Source: Cocos nucifera
Taxonomy: Eukaryota; Streptophyta; Magnoliopsida; Arecales; Arecaceae
DNA length: 64,000 nucleotides
Direction: 5' to 3'
Assembly: GCA_006176705.1 (NCBI GenBank)
Contig: QRFJ01005035.1
Location: forward strand, 1-64,000
The translations under genes and the position numbers were made by a program. Under the pieces are notes generated by a model. That model worked only from the letters and a program-made list of their open reading frames with translations, was not told the DNA's origin and did not search any database. Below are positions 22,525 to 33,688 of the stretch, piece after piece. The first letter of the stretch is position 1. Each line of letters opens with the position of its first letter.

Positions 22525-24790
22525 TGAAGAAAAAACACTATTTTCCACCATGAGATCGTGCAGATCTGATCAGATATGAAATTTTTTTTTTAATAATTTC
22601 TAAATAATTTAATTAAATCTAAGAGTTCTCAGATCTAATCATGATGATCTAATATTAAAAATTAAAAATTAAAATTAAATTAGATTTAATTTAAAGTACC
22701 TGATTGGATAATCTAATTATCTTGCAATGATCCTATTAATTTTTGAGATTCTAGAAGGAGCCACACATGCACCTAGCCTCTATTGGTATCCACTCAAACA
22801 AGATCTAAATGTCTTCTCCTCATGAACCATTCCTCCAAAAATTAGATCTGGATGTGATCCGAAGAACCTTCAAAACTATTTCTGACGGCAGCCCGTCCAT
22901 CACACGAACACCATCGCATAGATCCTGAATATTGTGCCAAAAACCTTGGACCTTGTTCTCAGATTTGTGCCTAACTTTTTAAACTTGTAGAAGAGAAGAA
23001 GAGAGAGGATAGAGGGGGTGTGGGATATCAGGGATTGCAAACTTTGGGCATAGAAAATTATTTCTTGCATTGAATGCACTTTGACATGAGAAAGGCTTTT
23101 ATGTCCAATGCCTACTTAGAGTTCCTTTTGACCAAAATAACTTATTTATTTTATTATTAGGACTCCAGGACTTATTCTCCACAAAATGATATTAGATCTC
23201 ATCTATTTTTTTCACCAAAACTGATTCAAAAAGGTATCAGCATGAGTAGATAAGAAAGTGTCCACTACGCCTAGAACTCTTCCCTTAAGAGTTTGATTCA
23301 AATCAAACTCTATCATAACTTAGTCTATACACTTCCAAAAATTATAAAATTTAGTAAACCCATTGCATAATACATAATCTATCACATATCCAAAAATTAG
23401 ATCAAAATAATTTTTAGAGAATCTTCTAGAAGCATCTGATCTGGTGATCCTCAATTCTCTTAAATAGGTCAACTTTTGACCCTAGTCCAATTTAACTATG
23501 AATGGATTTAACTTTTATAATTAATCTGATCTTGACTTATTCTAGTTAGATGAAAATAAATCCATTCTAAATATAAGAATGAGTTAAATTAAATTTGACT
23601 CAGTTGCAATGAACCAAAAAGATTTCAGAAGGAGAAAGTCAGGCTCAATCATGTGCTAGCACGATTACCTTAAATCTGATTGAATCTAATCAAAATCAAT
23701 CAAACTGACTTAGCTCAATTGATGACATCTAGATCCAAATTTTTATTTGTGTGATCTAGTTAGGTTCAATTCTATATGATAATGAGACATGTCGTGATCT
23801 CCATCATCTCCATCATCGAAACACCTTTCGATGGACCAGAACTTTTTTGATTCATACAATTAGAATGATTGATCATCAAAATCATCCTAATTGCTCCCAA
23901 AATCCACCAGTGACACCTAGCAATATATGATAATAATCCAGCAAAACTGAAAGTGAACCTCTCGATATAGTTATCTATATGATTGGATTCTTCTATCTTT
24001 AGCTCCGACAGGATTAAAGTTAAGATGAACTCGTCAAACTCGATGTCCATCATATGAATTAATCATTCGATTCGAGTTCAATATAAAATCCTAATAGAAA
24101 CTCTTTCTATTATGTTCACTCTACCATAGCCATGGACTTATGGACTCAATCTCATAATTATCATAGGGCTACTCCTCATCTACCGAGGTAGATATATCCC
24201 CTATTGGTGCATCCAATTTCTACAATGAACATGCTATAGCCCACATACACCTCAAGATTTCGAATGGTTAGGAGATCAAGTTATGGTGTAGTCAAACTAT
24301 AACACCCTCGAGGTGAACTGTCGATGCATCTCAAGTCAAAGAACCAGACACACCACTATAGCATCAAGTCAGTCATCGACAAGAAGGTAGACTTCCTTAT
24401 GACTACTCGAGGTGGTCATGCTCAGTGCCTTCGTTCTCTAACGACTTTGTGTACTCTCACTTTGATGTCTCCACACCATAGACTCAAGACTCGTTTATCC
24501 TAAGAAAGTGATCATACACCTATCTTTCGGATCGATCACCATCCTCATGATGATCCTACGGTTGGAAGTAGTTTATGAGTTAATTATGAAAATTCATGTC
24601 TTAAATTTTCAACTCTTGAAAATATGAATTATCATTATCATTAACTCAAAGAATGTATTACAGACACTTTTAAATACACACTATGATAGAAAATAATCTA
24701 TTTATCAATTTATAGTCAAAATTATAAAATTATCCTTAGAAGTGTATTACAAGTGACAGCCAATCTAGCTTCTAGAGCACACATCTACTA
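22525..24790 (-). repeat. 5' LTR of the A2-minus element, 2266 bp
   Basis: Bounded by the primer site on the left and the GATTC duplication on the right. It has a TATA-like ACATAAAAGC on the minus strand near 23095-23105. The U3 inverted repeats lie at about 23650-23720 and 24588-24650. The minus-strand frame at 23772-24053 is an accident of the LTR. Confidence 0.88.
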
Positions 24791-24795
24791 GATTC

Positions 24796-25791
24796 TAGAG
24801 TATCCTTGATCTAATCTAAACCAACACTTGATTAGAATTAATCAACTACTCTAGATTAATCCATTATTTAACTAACCTTAGGTCTAACTTAATTAACGGA
24901 CCTAATTCATCTAACCCTTTAACCCATAGAATTATGAATTTATCTTAGGATCTTTAATTCACAATTCTAGATCCTACTAGACAACACTTAATTCTTTTAA
25001 TTAAGTTTTGGACTGATGGATTGAGGTTCGGCATTTCGAAAATAATTTTTAATTTTTGAAAGGTTCTTTACAATCTAGTACTGTTTCACTAAATAGATCG
25101 ACTCATTTCAAAAATGGATCCACTTATTTCACAAACAAGCACTAGTTATAGATTTATTCAATTAAAAATAGCCAACAAAAAGTTTTAGCCTACTTCTCAA
25201 TTGAGCTGGTTTAGATCCTATCCGATCTAGCCCAAGTAGGAGCTGTGCTGGCTCGGTTCCTGAGATAACTGGCTCGAGCAAAAGCTCAGAAGGCCAACTT
25301 TCCATCGAGCTAGCTCGGATCCCATCTGAGCTGGACCAAACAAAAATTGAGTCAACTCAACTTCTGACCGAGCTAACCTGAATAGAAGGCTGCAGAGCTA
25401 TTTCAGGCTGGCATGCTGGTCGAGCTAGCTCGATTCCTAAGACAACCAGCTCAACCAACGAACAGAACCTTCATAAGATTCTATTCAGGTTTAATCTAAA
25501 CCTATGTACATTACATAAAAATTATAAAATATTTAGATCTAATCTAAACACAAATTCATGATAAAATTTAGATTAAAAGTAATTCAAAACATATCATAAT
25601 AATTCATTAGATCACATCTAAAATTTTTATGATCAAAGTTATAGATCGTAACGTATCAGGATAACTTTTCCACTATAAGGGATAAACGTTACAGGAGGAC
25701 AACCTACAGTCCATGAGATCATTATATTACATATTAAATCTTTATAATTTATATATTAAGCATGTCGAGCAACCCTTGCTCTAATACCATT
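24796..25791 (-). other. B' leader with primer site and CGAGCTAGCTCG repeats
   Basis: Non-coding leader of the B' copia on the minus strand. The complement of 25778-25791 reads AATGGTATTAGAGC, a copia primer site with two changes, adjoining the LTR end at 25792. A GC-richer part (25200-25465) carries degenerate direct repeats containing the perfect 12-base palindrome CGAGCTAGCTCG at 25306-25317 and 25421-25432. It should continue at 3571-4248 once the A2 element is removed. Confidence 0.65.
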
Positions 25792-28163
25792 TGAAGGAAA
25801 ACTAATAGGGTTTAGGGCATGCCTTTTGAAACTTTTTTAAAAATTAATAATAGCGAAAGCAGAATTAATCTAAAATTAATTCTATGCATGCTATGATCTA
25901 ATCATAAAATCCTACTCAGGATCTTTGACATGCTTATATGAATCAGAAAAATAAAATACATTCGATCAGCATATCATATTTACTGACCGACCTATGTTCA
26001 GAATATAGTACCTATGTGCGGATAGATGATCACCGTAATCTGGATCCACCGAAAGATGCTCTCCCATTATGTTATAGCTGCACCCATGTCCGGCCTATAT
26101 GGTGAGTCCACATGGAGCTCCTTGTCCTGATCAGCCCCTCTGGAGTGCTAGCTCCTTTTCAGGGCCTTCGACAGTCGACCTTCGTTGATCCAGTCGACAA
26201 ACTTCTCTCGAACTTTCAAATGCTCTAGAAGATCAGAAGACTATATGGAGGATGACAAGGTGGTGGTGGAAAAAACCAATGGAGATCTTGCACTCACGGT
26301 GCTCAAACTCTCCACCTAAAACCCTAAGTCCCAACTCTAAAGTTTCAGTACACACCCATAAGAATCTTGACACTCTTATCTCTCATGCTAAAAGAGATGT
26401 GCCTTCTCTAATTTCTATCTTATAGAAATTTCTCATGAAACCTCATGTACCCCCATGCATTTCCCAGGCATCTCTCCTATGCACATCCAAAAAATCCTAT
26501 TTTTTAATAGGCATCAATGCATGGGAGGATAAAGATAGGTTTGGTTGAACTTATTTCAATCAATTCTCTTGAATTCAAAATTCAAGAGGACTCCTTATCT
26601 CTTTCCATCATCCATCATAATGTTTAACATGCAGAAGGACTCTCCCTCTGCATTCGCATGCCAATGAAAAAATATTGATGATAAAAGGAGAATGGCGTGG
26701 AGTATGGGAGCTTGAACTAACTTCAACCTCCAACACACTTGAATTCAAAATTTAGGTGATTCATCCTAATCCAACATCTTGGACCAGGTCAAAAGCAGAA
26801 AGATGGAGGGCGTAAACTCTGATTTTGGCATGAAGAAATCCCACGCACATTCCCAATGTGCGTTGGAAAGGAGAATGCATCAAAAGTCAATGCGCAGGGA
26901 GAATTCAAACAAGCTTTGAATTGGTCCTAATTGATTTCAACCAAACTAATAACTCTAGATCCAATTAGATTAGGTCAAACCTAATCAAATTAGGCTTAAC
27001 CCAAATTAATTAATTTTTAAATAAATTAAAAATTAATTAGGTCCAACCTCTGATCAAATCAGGGTCTATCTCCCTAAGCGATTAGATCATCACATGATCT
27101 GATTAGGTCAACTAAATTTAATCTAATTAAATTTGACTTGATCAATTTCTCATCGCTCAATCAAATTGAGTTAATTAGCAATCTAATTGCTAATTAATCT
27201 TTTAATAAATAACTAAGTCCCAATCTAGTGAGACTTTTGATCAGCCATCAGATCAGGTAGGAACTCCTACTATGTGTGACCCCCTAGGTTCAAATCCTAA
27301 ATCAATAGCATAGAAACTAATTTTTTATACCAATCAATATGACCATCTAGCAAGGTACCCGACGTTCAAATAGATCGAAAAGTCACAATACAATAATGAT
27401 GAACCTATGGTATATGGTTATCATATAATTCATCCCCTTGACCACGATGTCATAGGATGATCTAAGGTTAACTGCCAATCCTAAAAAATTCATCCATATT
27501 ATATTTTAAAATTTAGCATCCATCATATGAACTACCCCGATCGAGGATTTGCTAAATTAAAATACAATGACACACTTGCTCAAACACTTAAAGGGATCAA
27601 TACCATCTTGACTCATGCACCGACAAACCAAGTACTTGACTGCACCCAGTAGCCTTCCATTATTGAATTAGAAATTTAGATAGTTCGGTACCTAAGTATA
27701 ATGAGTTATTTGTAAGTCACCATGGTGATTTCAGGTTAAGGGACACATATATCCATATCCTTCGTGAGCAATCTTGGTAGAAGAGAGCTCTGCAATTAGG
27801 TCACGATCAGTGAAATGTATCCCTATATTTCATCTGCATGCCATACTAGCATCACCATGCTTCTTGGTTAAGAGGACAACCAACACTTATGGCACACAAC
27901 GACCTACTCTTGATTAATGTTGTCATCCTAGGTAACAACAAATTATTTGGTTGTGATTAGTTTAAGGACTAAATGATAAATCCTTCTTTGTCGAGTCAAA
28001 ATAGTCCTAAGAACTTCATCACAGAGAGTTCATTACAGGAAGATGCACAAAGTGATGAAATTATCAGAATAATAATTTTATTCAATTAAAATTTAAGTAT
28101 AAAGTATATTTAGCTCAACCATCTACAACCTAGATGATTGGCTTTACAATACATTTTCCAATA
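25792..28163 (-). repeat. 5' LTR of copia B' (-), 2372 bp
   Basis: The left end TGAAGGAAAACT is next to a primer site; the right end complements TATTGGAAAATGTA, the family B start with TG changed to TA. Its first part (minus strand) shares pieces with family B such as GTTCTTAGGACTATTT, but much of the rest is divergent, hence B'. The body of its element lies to the left and mostly outside the window. It is inserted in gypsy G2 gag. Confidence 0.78.
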
Positions 28164-29525
28164 AGAAATTCTTCAAATTTTTCAATATAATTATTGACAA
28201 ACCTGATTTCCTAGGTTGATCTTTGCAAATTGGTCGAGGAGATGCTATTGATAGGATGCAAGAAGATATTTCTTGCGAAGCTTGTCTTTCATCTCATCCC
28301 ATGTCCCAATAGGTTCTTATCTCCTATGCATAGCCATTCTTTGAACATTGTGCCAGTATAACTTAGCTTGACCTAATAGCCTCATTTTAGCAAACTTGAT
28401 TTTTCGATTGTCAGACATTTCATACCAATTGAAGTAATGGTCCATGTTAGTGTTAGATATGTGTGCCCTAAAAGCCAAAATTGACTGACACTTGTAATAC
28501 ACTTCTAGGAGCAAAATTATAATTTTGACTATAAATAATAAAATGAATTATTTTCTATCATAAATGTGTATTTAGTGTCTGTGATACATCCCTTGAGTTA
28601 ATGGTAATGATAATTCATATTTTCAAGAGTTGAAACTTTAAGACATGAATTTTCATTTATTAAGTTATAAAATGCTCCTGACCGTAGGATCGTCATAAGG
28701 ATGATGATTGATCTGAAAGGTTAGTGTACAATCACTTCTTCATAGTAGATGAATCTTGAGTCTATGGTATAGAGACACCAGAGGAAGAGTACAAGTACTC
28801 GTTAGAGAATGTGGGCACTGAGCATGACCACCTCGAGCAGTCATAAGAAAGTCTACCTTCTCATCGATGACTGACTCGAAGCTGCAGTGGTGTGTCTGGT
28901 TCTTTGACCTGAGGTGCATCGACAGTTCACCTTGAGGGTGTTATAGTTTGACTACACCATGACTCGGTCTCCTAGCCATTCAGAATCCTGAGGTGTATGT
29001 TGGCTATAGCATGTTCATTATAGGAATTGGATTGCACCAAGATGGAAATCTATCTACCTCGGTGGATGAGGAGCAGCCCTATGATGATCATGAGAATCAA
29101 GTCCATAAGCCCATGGCCATGGTAGAGTGAAATAATAGAAAGAGTTTCTATTAAGGTTTTCACATCGGACTTGAATCGAATGATTAAATCATATGATAGA
29201 AATTAGGGTTTGACGAGTTCACCTTAACCCTAATCTGATCGGGGCTCAAGATAGAAGAACTTAATCACACAAGTAGCTGCACCGAGAGGTTCATTTTTAG
29301 TTTTGATGGGTTGCCACCATATACTGCTAGGTGTCACTGGTGGATTTTGGGAGCAATTAGAATGATTTAGATGATCGATCATTCTAGTTGTCTGAATCAG
29401 AAGAGTTCTGATCCATCGAAAGGAAGTTTCGATGATGTCGATGATGGAGATCATGACATATCCCATTACCATATAGAACTGAACCTAACTGGGTCACACA
29501 AACAAGGGTTTGGATCTAGATATCA

Positions 29526-29609
29526 TCAATTGAACTAACCCAGTTCAATTGATTTGAATTAGATTCAATTAGGTTCAAGGAAATCGTGCTAGCACATGAT
29601 TGAACCTAA
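29526..29609 (+). other. Paired U3 inverted repeats H1 and H2 (A1 type)
   Basis: H1: TCAATTGAACT (29526-29536), 5-base spacer, AGTTCAATTGA (29542-29552); a perfect 11-bp stem. H2: TTAGGTTCAA (29569-29578) and TTGAACCTAA (29600-29609), a perfect 10-bp stem, with the palindrome GTGCTAGCAC (29586-29595) in its loop. Both lie about 0.55-0.65 kb before the TATA box, hence in U3. Confidence 0.8.
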
Positions 29610-30162
29610 CGTTCTCCTTTTATTATCTTTAAAAGTTGTCTCAACTGAGCTAAATGAGTTTGTGCTTACTCAGGAACCTTTACTTGATCTGACTAGAGCT
29701 TGTCCAGGTTAGAAAAGGGTTGTCCTAATTTATGAGATAAATTTGAGACAACACCTACCATTTTTCATCACCTGTTAATTCTTGTCCTTTGACTTTGGTC
29801 AAATATTGATCTTTGACCTTTGGATATCTGCCCATGTGTCATGCACTTATTGGAGAGCATATAGGAATTTATCCCCTTACTAGAATTTATAAAGGAGGGG
29901 GCACATGCCTAGGGAGGCGTGCGCCCATGAATAGGGACGTCTGGAGTCCTATACGGATGGAACTTCAGGTTGCTTCTTGGATTCTACTTAAGTGACCCCA
30001 AGCAATAGACTTTGACTAGTCTTAGGTGTCATCTAAGGATGAATTTATGGGGCTTTCATTTGATTGGATCAGGTGATGTCATCCCACCAATTAGATTTAG
30101 ATCTGATTGCACGAAGCAACATGATTGGTTGGGATGATGTGGCACTACATGGCGCAGCAAGG

Positions 30163-30173
30163 TCTATATAAAC
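30163..30173 (+). promoter_or_regulatory. TATA box of the solo A1 LTR
   Basis: TCTATATAAAC, at the same place as CTATAAAAG at 2999 and GTCTATAAATAAG at 39663. Confidence 0.6.
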
Positions 30174-31227
30174 CCTATCTATGCCAAACTTTCACAGAGT
30201 TCCTCTTAGCCCATGCTCTAAGGCTGCCCCTCTTCCTTCTCCATGCCATCTTTTGATCCTCTCTCTCCTCTCCACGCCCAAGGAAAGTTGGGCTTCAGTT
30301 TGGTGCGATCCAGACAAGAAAAAGCTGATGAGAAAGGAAGAAGGCCAGCACTGTTGCAGAGATGACTGCTGATCTTCAGAAGAAGTTTTGAAGATCCTCC
30401 AAATCAGATCCAGATCTAATTTTTGAAGAGGTGATAAAGAAGGAGATGATCTTCAGATCTAGATCGAGTGGATACTAGTAGAGGCCAGGCGCTTGCGTGG
30501 CTAGATTCAGAACCTCAGGCAATCAGCAGGATCATCAAAGGATAATCAGATTATCCAACATCAAGATATAAATTAAATTAGATTTAATTTATTTTTATTT
30601 TTATTCATTAGATCTATAAAATTAGATCTATAACATCTTAGATCTGAGCTGGATGCATGAGAAAAATTTTTAAAATATCTCTCTTGATTCGATCAGATCT
30701 GAACGAACCTGATCCAAGAAATTAGGATTTCCCCTTCAGTTAGCTTCCTAGTCAAGGTACTCTTTGGGGTCCAGACGACCCACAAAGCTCAGGGCTTCGA
30801 CCTTGACACTTCTCATGATACGATCATCCTGATCAATAGGGTCTCGATAGGGTTGGTGTGTTTGATTATGACTTTCCTCGAAATTCGGATAATCATGTTG
30901 GTCTCTAGGGTCTGTAACTCTAGAAGAGGTGCTCCTAATAGGCCGGTTCCTATTGCTTAGTCATTCCTCTTCTAAAGTTCCAATTCTAGCATCTAGAGTA
31001 TCTAATTTGTTGTCGATAATTTCAGGATGTCCTAATATTTTTTGTAAGGTAGCTTCTAAATTTGATTCCATTTTATTAATTGATTGAAAAGACTCTACTT
31101 GGTATTTGGTTCCTAATCTAGTAGTCATGCAAAACTATAATGATTTTTCTTTTGAAAAAAAAAGAAGTAAAATGCAAATGAAAATGCAACTAACCCTAAC
31201 CAAAAAGAAAAGAAAAGAAAAAACATA

Positions 31228-31240
31228 GGCTCTGATACCA
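31228..31240 (-). other. Primer-binding site of gypsy G2
   Basis: The complement reads TGGTATCAGAGCC, the exact initiator tRNA-Met match, six bases from the LTR end at 31247 and about 100 bases before the gag ATG. Confidence 0.85.
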
Positions 31241-31246
31241 AAAAAC

Positions 31247-31976
31247 TGATGTAGGACCAGGCTAACTAACCTAGATCTAGCTAACTACTTATGAGATCAG
31301 TGAACAAAATTAATTAAAGTATAAAATTAGCAAAAAATTAAAACAAGCAAGAAAAATAACTAAAGAAACTAATCATGATTAAAGTCTAATCTTGGAAGCA
31401 ACCCAATCGGCACAGACAGACAAGAAGTTAGAAATAGGATCATTGGCCATTAAGAAACGATCGATTGGCTAGGGCTATCAACTCAATTAAACTGAATCTA
31501 AGAGAATAAAAGATAGAAAACTAGCATATAAAAAAATGTAAATAGCATTGATTTAAAATAATAAACTAATTTTTTTCTTGTAGTGGTCTCACATAGCATG
31601 AGATGTCTCAAGTCCTGGTCAAGGGAGATCAGACCAAAGGTGGGTGAGATGACCAGCTACTGATTCATTACGAGGAAGACAAGTAGTCTTTGGACCTAGA
31701 TCACCAAAGATAAGAAGGATAAGTCATTCTTGCAAGAAACACCCTATATGTGATATATTCAAAAAAATAACCACAAATAAAAGACAAAATATAAAAGTCG
31801 GCACTAGGTGGGCTGAGTTTGCTTTAAAGATCCTGCAATCATGATCGAGCCAAACAGAGGTGAGGGGTTTCCAGGGAGGAGATCGAGGGTGGCATCCATC
31901 GGAGGTGGGGCCAGATGGGGTCCGATGATGTCCTAGGTGTGTTAGTTGATAGGAAAGAGGGCACTGATGGACACCA
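31247..31976 (-). repeat. 5' LTR of gypsy G2 (-), about 730 bp or truncated
   Basis: The left border TGATGTAGG (complement ends CCTACATCA) is set by the primer site. The right border is set only by the start of a family B LTR near 31977, so the LTR may be truncated there. No coding region is seen. Confidence 0.65.
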
Positions 31977-33688
31977 TTTTAGGAAATGTGTCTCAAAACA
32001 AATCGTTAGTCTGTTGATGGTTATGCTATATTATAATTATAATTAATTTATTAACTAATAAATTATATTTTTAGCATTTTTCATCATAAGTTTTCATCTT
32101 CTAACGAACTCCGTTGTTGTGATGAAGTCCTTAGGACTATTTAGATTCGATAAAGAGAGAATTTATTGATTAGTCCTTAAAACTATTCATGATCAAATGA
32201 TAGGCTATTAATAAGGATGACAGCGTCTATTGTGCATAGGTCACTGTATACCATATAGATTGGTTGTCCACTTAATCAAGAAGTATGAAGACACCGGTAT
32301 GGCATACAGGTGAGATGTAGGGATACATCATCACTAAACATGACCAACTCTAGAGCATTCTGCTATCAAGAATGTCTTTGATGGGATATAGGTATAAGTG
32401 TCTCTTAGATCTAAGATCACCTTAATGGCTTGCATGCAAGTCCCTATACTTTGGTACCGAACTAACTAAATTTTTAATTTATTAATGAAAGATTTCTAAG
32501 CACAATCAAGTACTTGCAAAGTCAGTATGTGATCAAGATGAAATTGACCACTCCAAGAGTTGGAGAAGAATGTATCATTGTATTTCAATATAGTAAAATC
32601 TTGACTAGGATAATCCATAATATGGATTTGATATTTTAAAATATAATGTAGACAGCCTGATTAGAGTTGACAGTTGAACTCTGAGGTATTCTATAAGCAT
32701 TTTGATCAAGAAGGTGAATTATATGAAAACTATATCCACATGGATTTTAAGAATGTTGTTCTACATATTTAACCTATCCGACCATCGGATATCATGGCTA
32801 GATGGTAACTTTGATTGATACAGAAATTTATTTCTATGCTACCAACTTAGGTTCAGACCTATGAGGTCATACATATTAGAGTTCACGATCTGATCAAATG
32901 ATTGATTAGTGATTAAGAATCATTCTAAGGTTAAACAATCAATACGATTGATGTTTAACCTAGTGTAAGTGTTGCAGGAGGATCGATTAGCAATTCAATT
33001 ACTAATTAGCTTAATTTGATTAAGCAAGAGAATTGAGATTAAGTTTAATTAAATATAATTTAATTATATTTAGTTTGATCTTAATTGAATTAAGTTCAAT
33101 TGGTTTATTGGATGAGCCAATTGTAAGAAAGAATGAATCCTAGTTCAATTAGGACTTGGTTCAACCAAATTTCTAATTTTATTAGAAATTAAATCAAAAT
33201 TAAATTTGATTTAATCTAATTTAATTAAGCTCTTATTTGGATTAAGATCTACTCTAATTAGGTTCAATTAATGCTAATTTAATTTGGTTCAAAAATCATG
33301 TTTGATCAAGTCAAATTAGAAGTCCTAGTGAGACTAGGACTTCTTTCCTTGCACCACTTGATATCTCACGCCCACCCCACACCCCAATACTTATTTTTTA
33401 GGATATTTTCATTAAAAACCATTTCTCTCAGGTCTTCACATGCACCCACTTGCTTTTCTTCTTTCTTACATGGCAAGTGGTTATGGACCAAGTCAAATTT
33501 AGAGAGTTGTTTTGAAATCAAACTCTATTTGATAGAGTTTGTTGCAAACAAAATTCCTCCTCCCTTATGCTGCCCATACTCCTATTTTTTCTCTGAATTT
33601 TTCATGGAAAGTAGAGTAGTTTTGTGTGACAAATTGTGGTGGTCCATGCCAAAAGAAAGGAGGGGGTGCACAAGAGTTGGGCATCCCA
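31977..33688 (+). repeat. Family B LTR, 3'-truncated copy
   Basis: It begins near TTTTAGGAAATGTG (a mutated TGTTGGAAAATG) and follows the B LTR at 42295 to a point matching about 43995, where a second B LTR starts. It contains the hairpin AGAAGTCCTA/TAGGACTTCT (33318-33344). The 136-codon frame at 33298-33708 crosses the LTR-LTR junction and is not a gene. Confidence 0.78.
33318..33344 (+). other. Family B LTR hairpin
   Basis: AGAAGTCCTA (33318-33327), 7-base spacer, TAGGACTTCT (33335-33344); a perfect 10-bp stem. The equivalent at 43630-43654 is GGAGTCCTA/TAGGACTCC, where an A-T pair is replaced by G-C. Confidence 0.75.

Larger units (their letters stand above)
4249..24790 (-). mobile_element. 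Complete copia A2 retrotransposon (-) with two nested insertions
   Basis: Both ends are defined. The plus-strand left end reads TGAAGGAAAAACAC (the complement of an LTR end) and the right end is the complement of an LTR start; the duplication GATTC is at 4244-4248 and 24791-24795. Order on the minus strand is 5' LTR (24790-22525), primer site, leader, gag-pol, purine tract, 3' LTR (8959-4249). A solo LTR (6436-8922) sits in the 3' LTR and a gypsy element (14396-22129) in the leader; without them the element is about 10.3 kb. The first bases of the 5' LTR have mutated from TGTTAG to TAGTAG. It lies within the B' leader. Confidence 0.88.
28451..30738 (+). mobile_element. Solo LTR of family A (A1), 2288 bp
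   Basis: It starts TGTTAGATATGTG and ends CCCCTTCA, flanked by perfect GTTAG repeats at 28446-28450 and 30739-30743, in the gag of G2. There is no internal region. It is well preserved: TATA box TCTATATAAAC at 30163-30173 and both U3 hairpins are intact. It arose by insertion of a complete A1 element followed by LTR-LTR recombination. Confidence 0.93.
28164..31128 (-). pseudogene. Gypsy G2 gag (minus), interrupted by a solo A1 LTR
   Basis: This is a Ty3/gypsy gag. It starts at the ATG complementing 31126-31128 (MTTRLGTKYQVESF, then a helical ESNLEATLQKILGHPE region), passes RIMRSVKVEALSF and GRLDPKEYLD, and after the insertion 28451-30738 continues as DHYFNWYEMSDNRKIKFAKM, AKLYWHNV, then EMKDKLRKKYL. 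If one copy of GTTAG is removed, the two sides read on in frame, which confirms the insertion. The Trp codon after YLD is TAG, and other stops occur near 28315. It is cut at 28163 by the B' LTR, so protease and pol are absent here. Confidence 0.85.
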
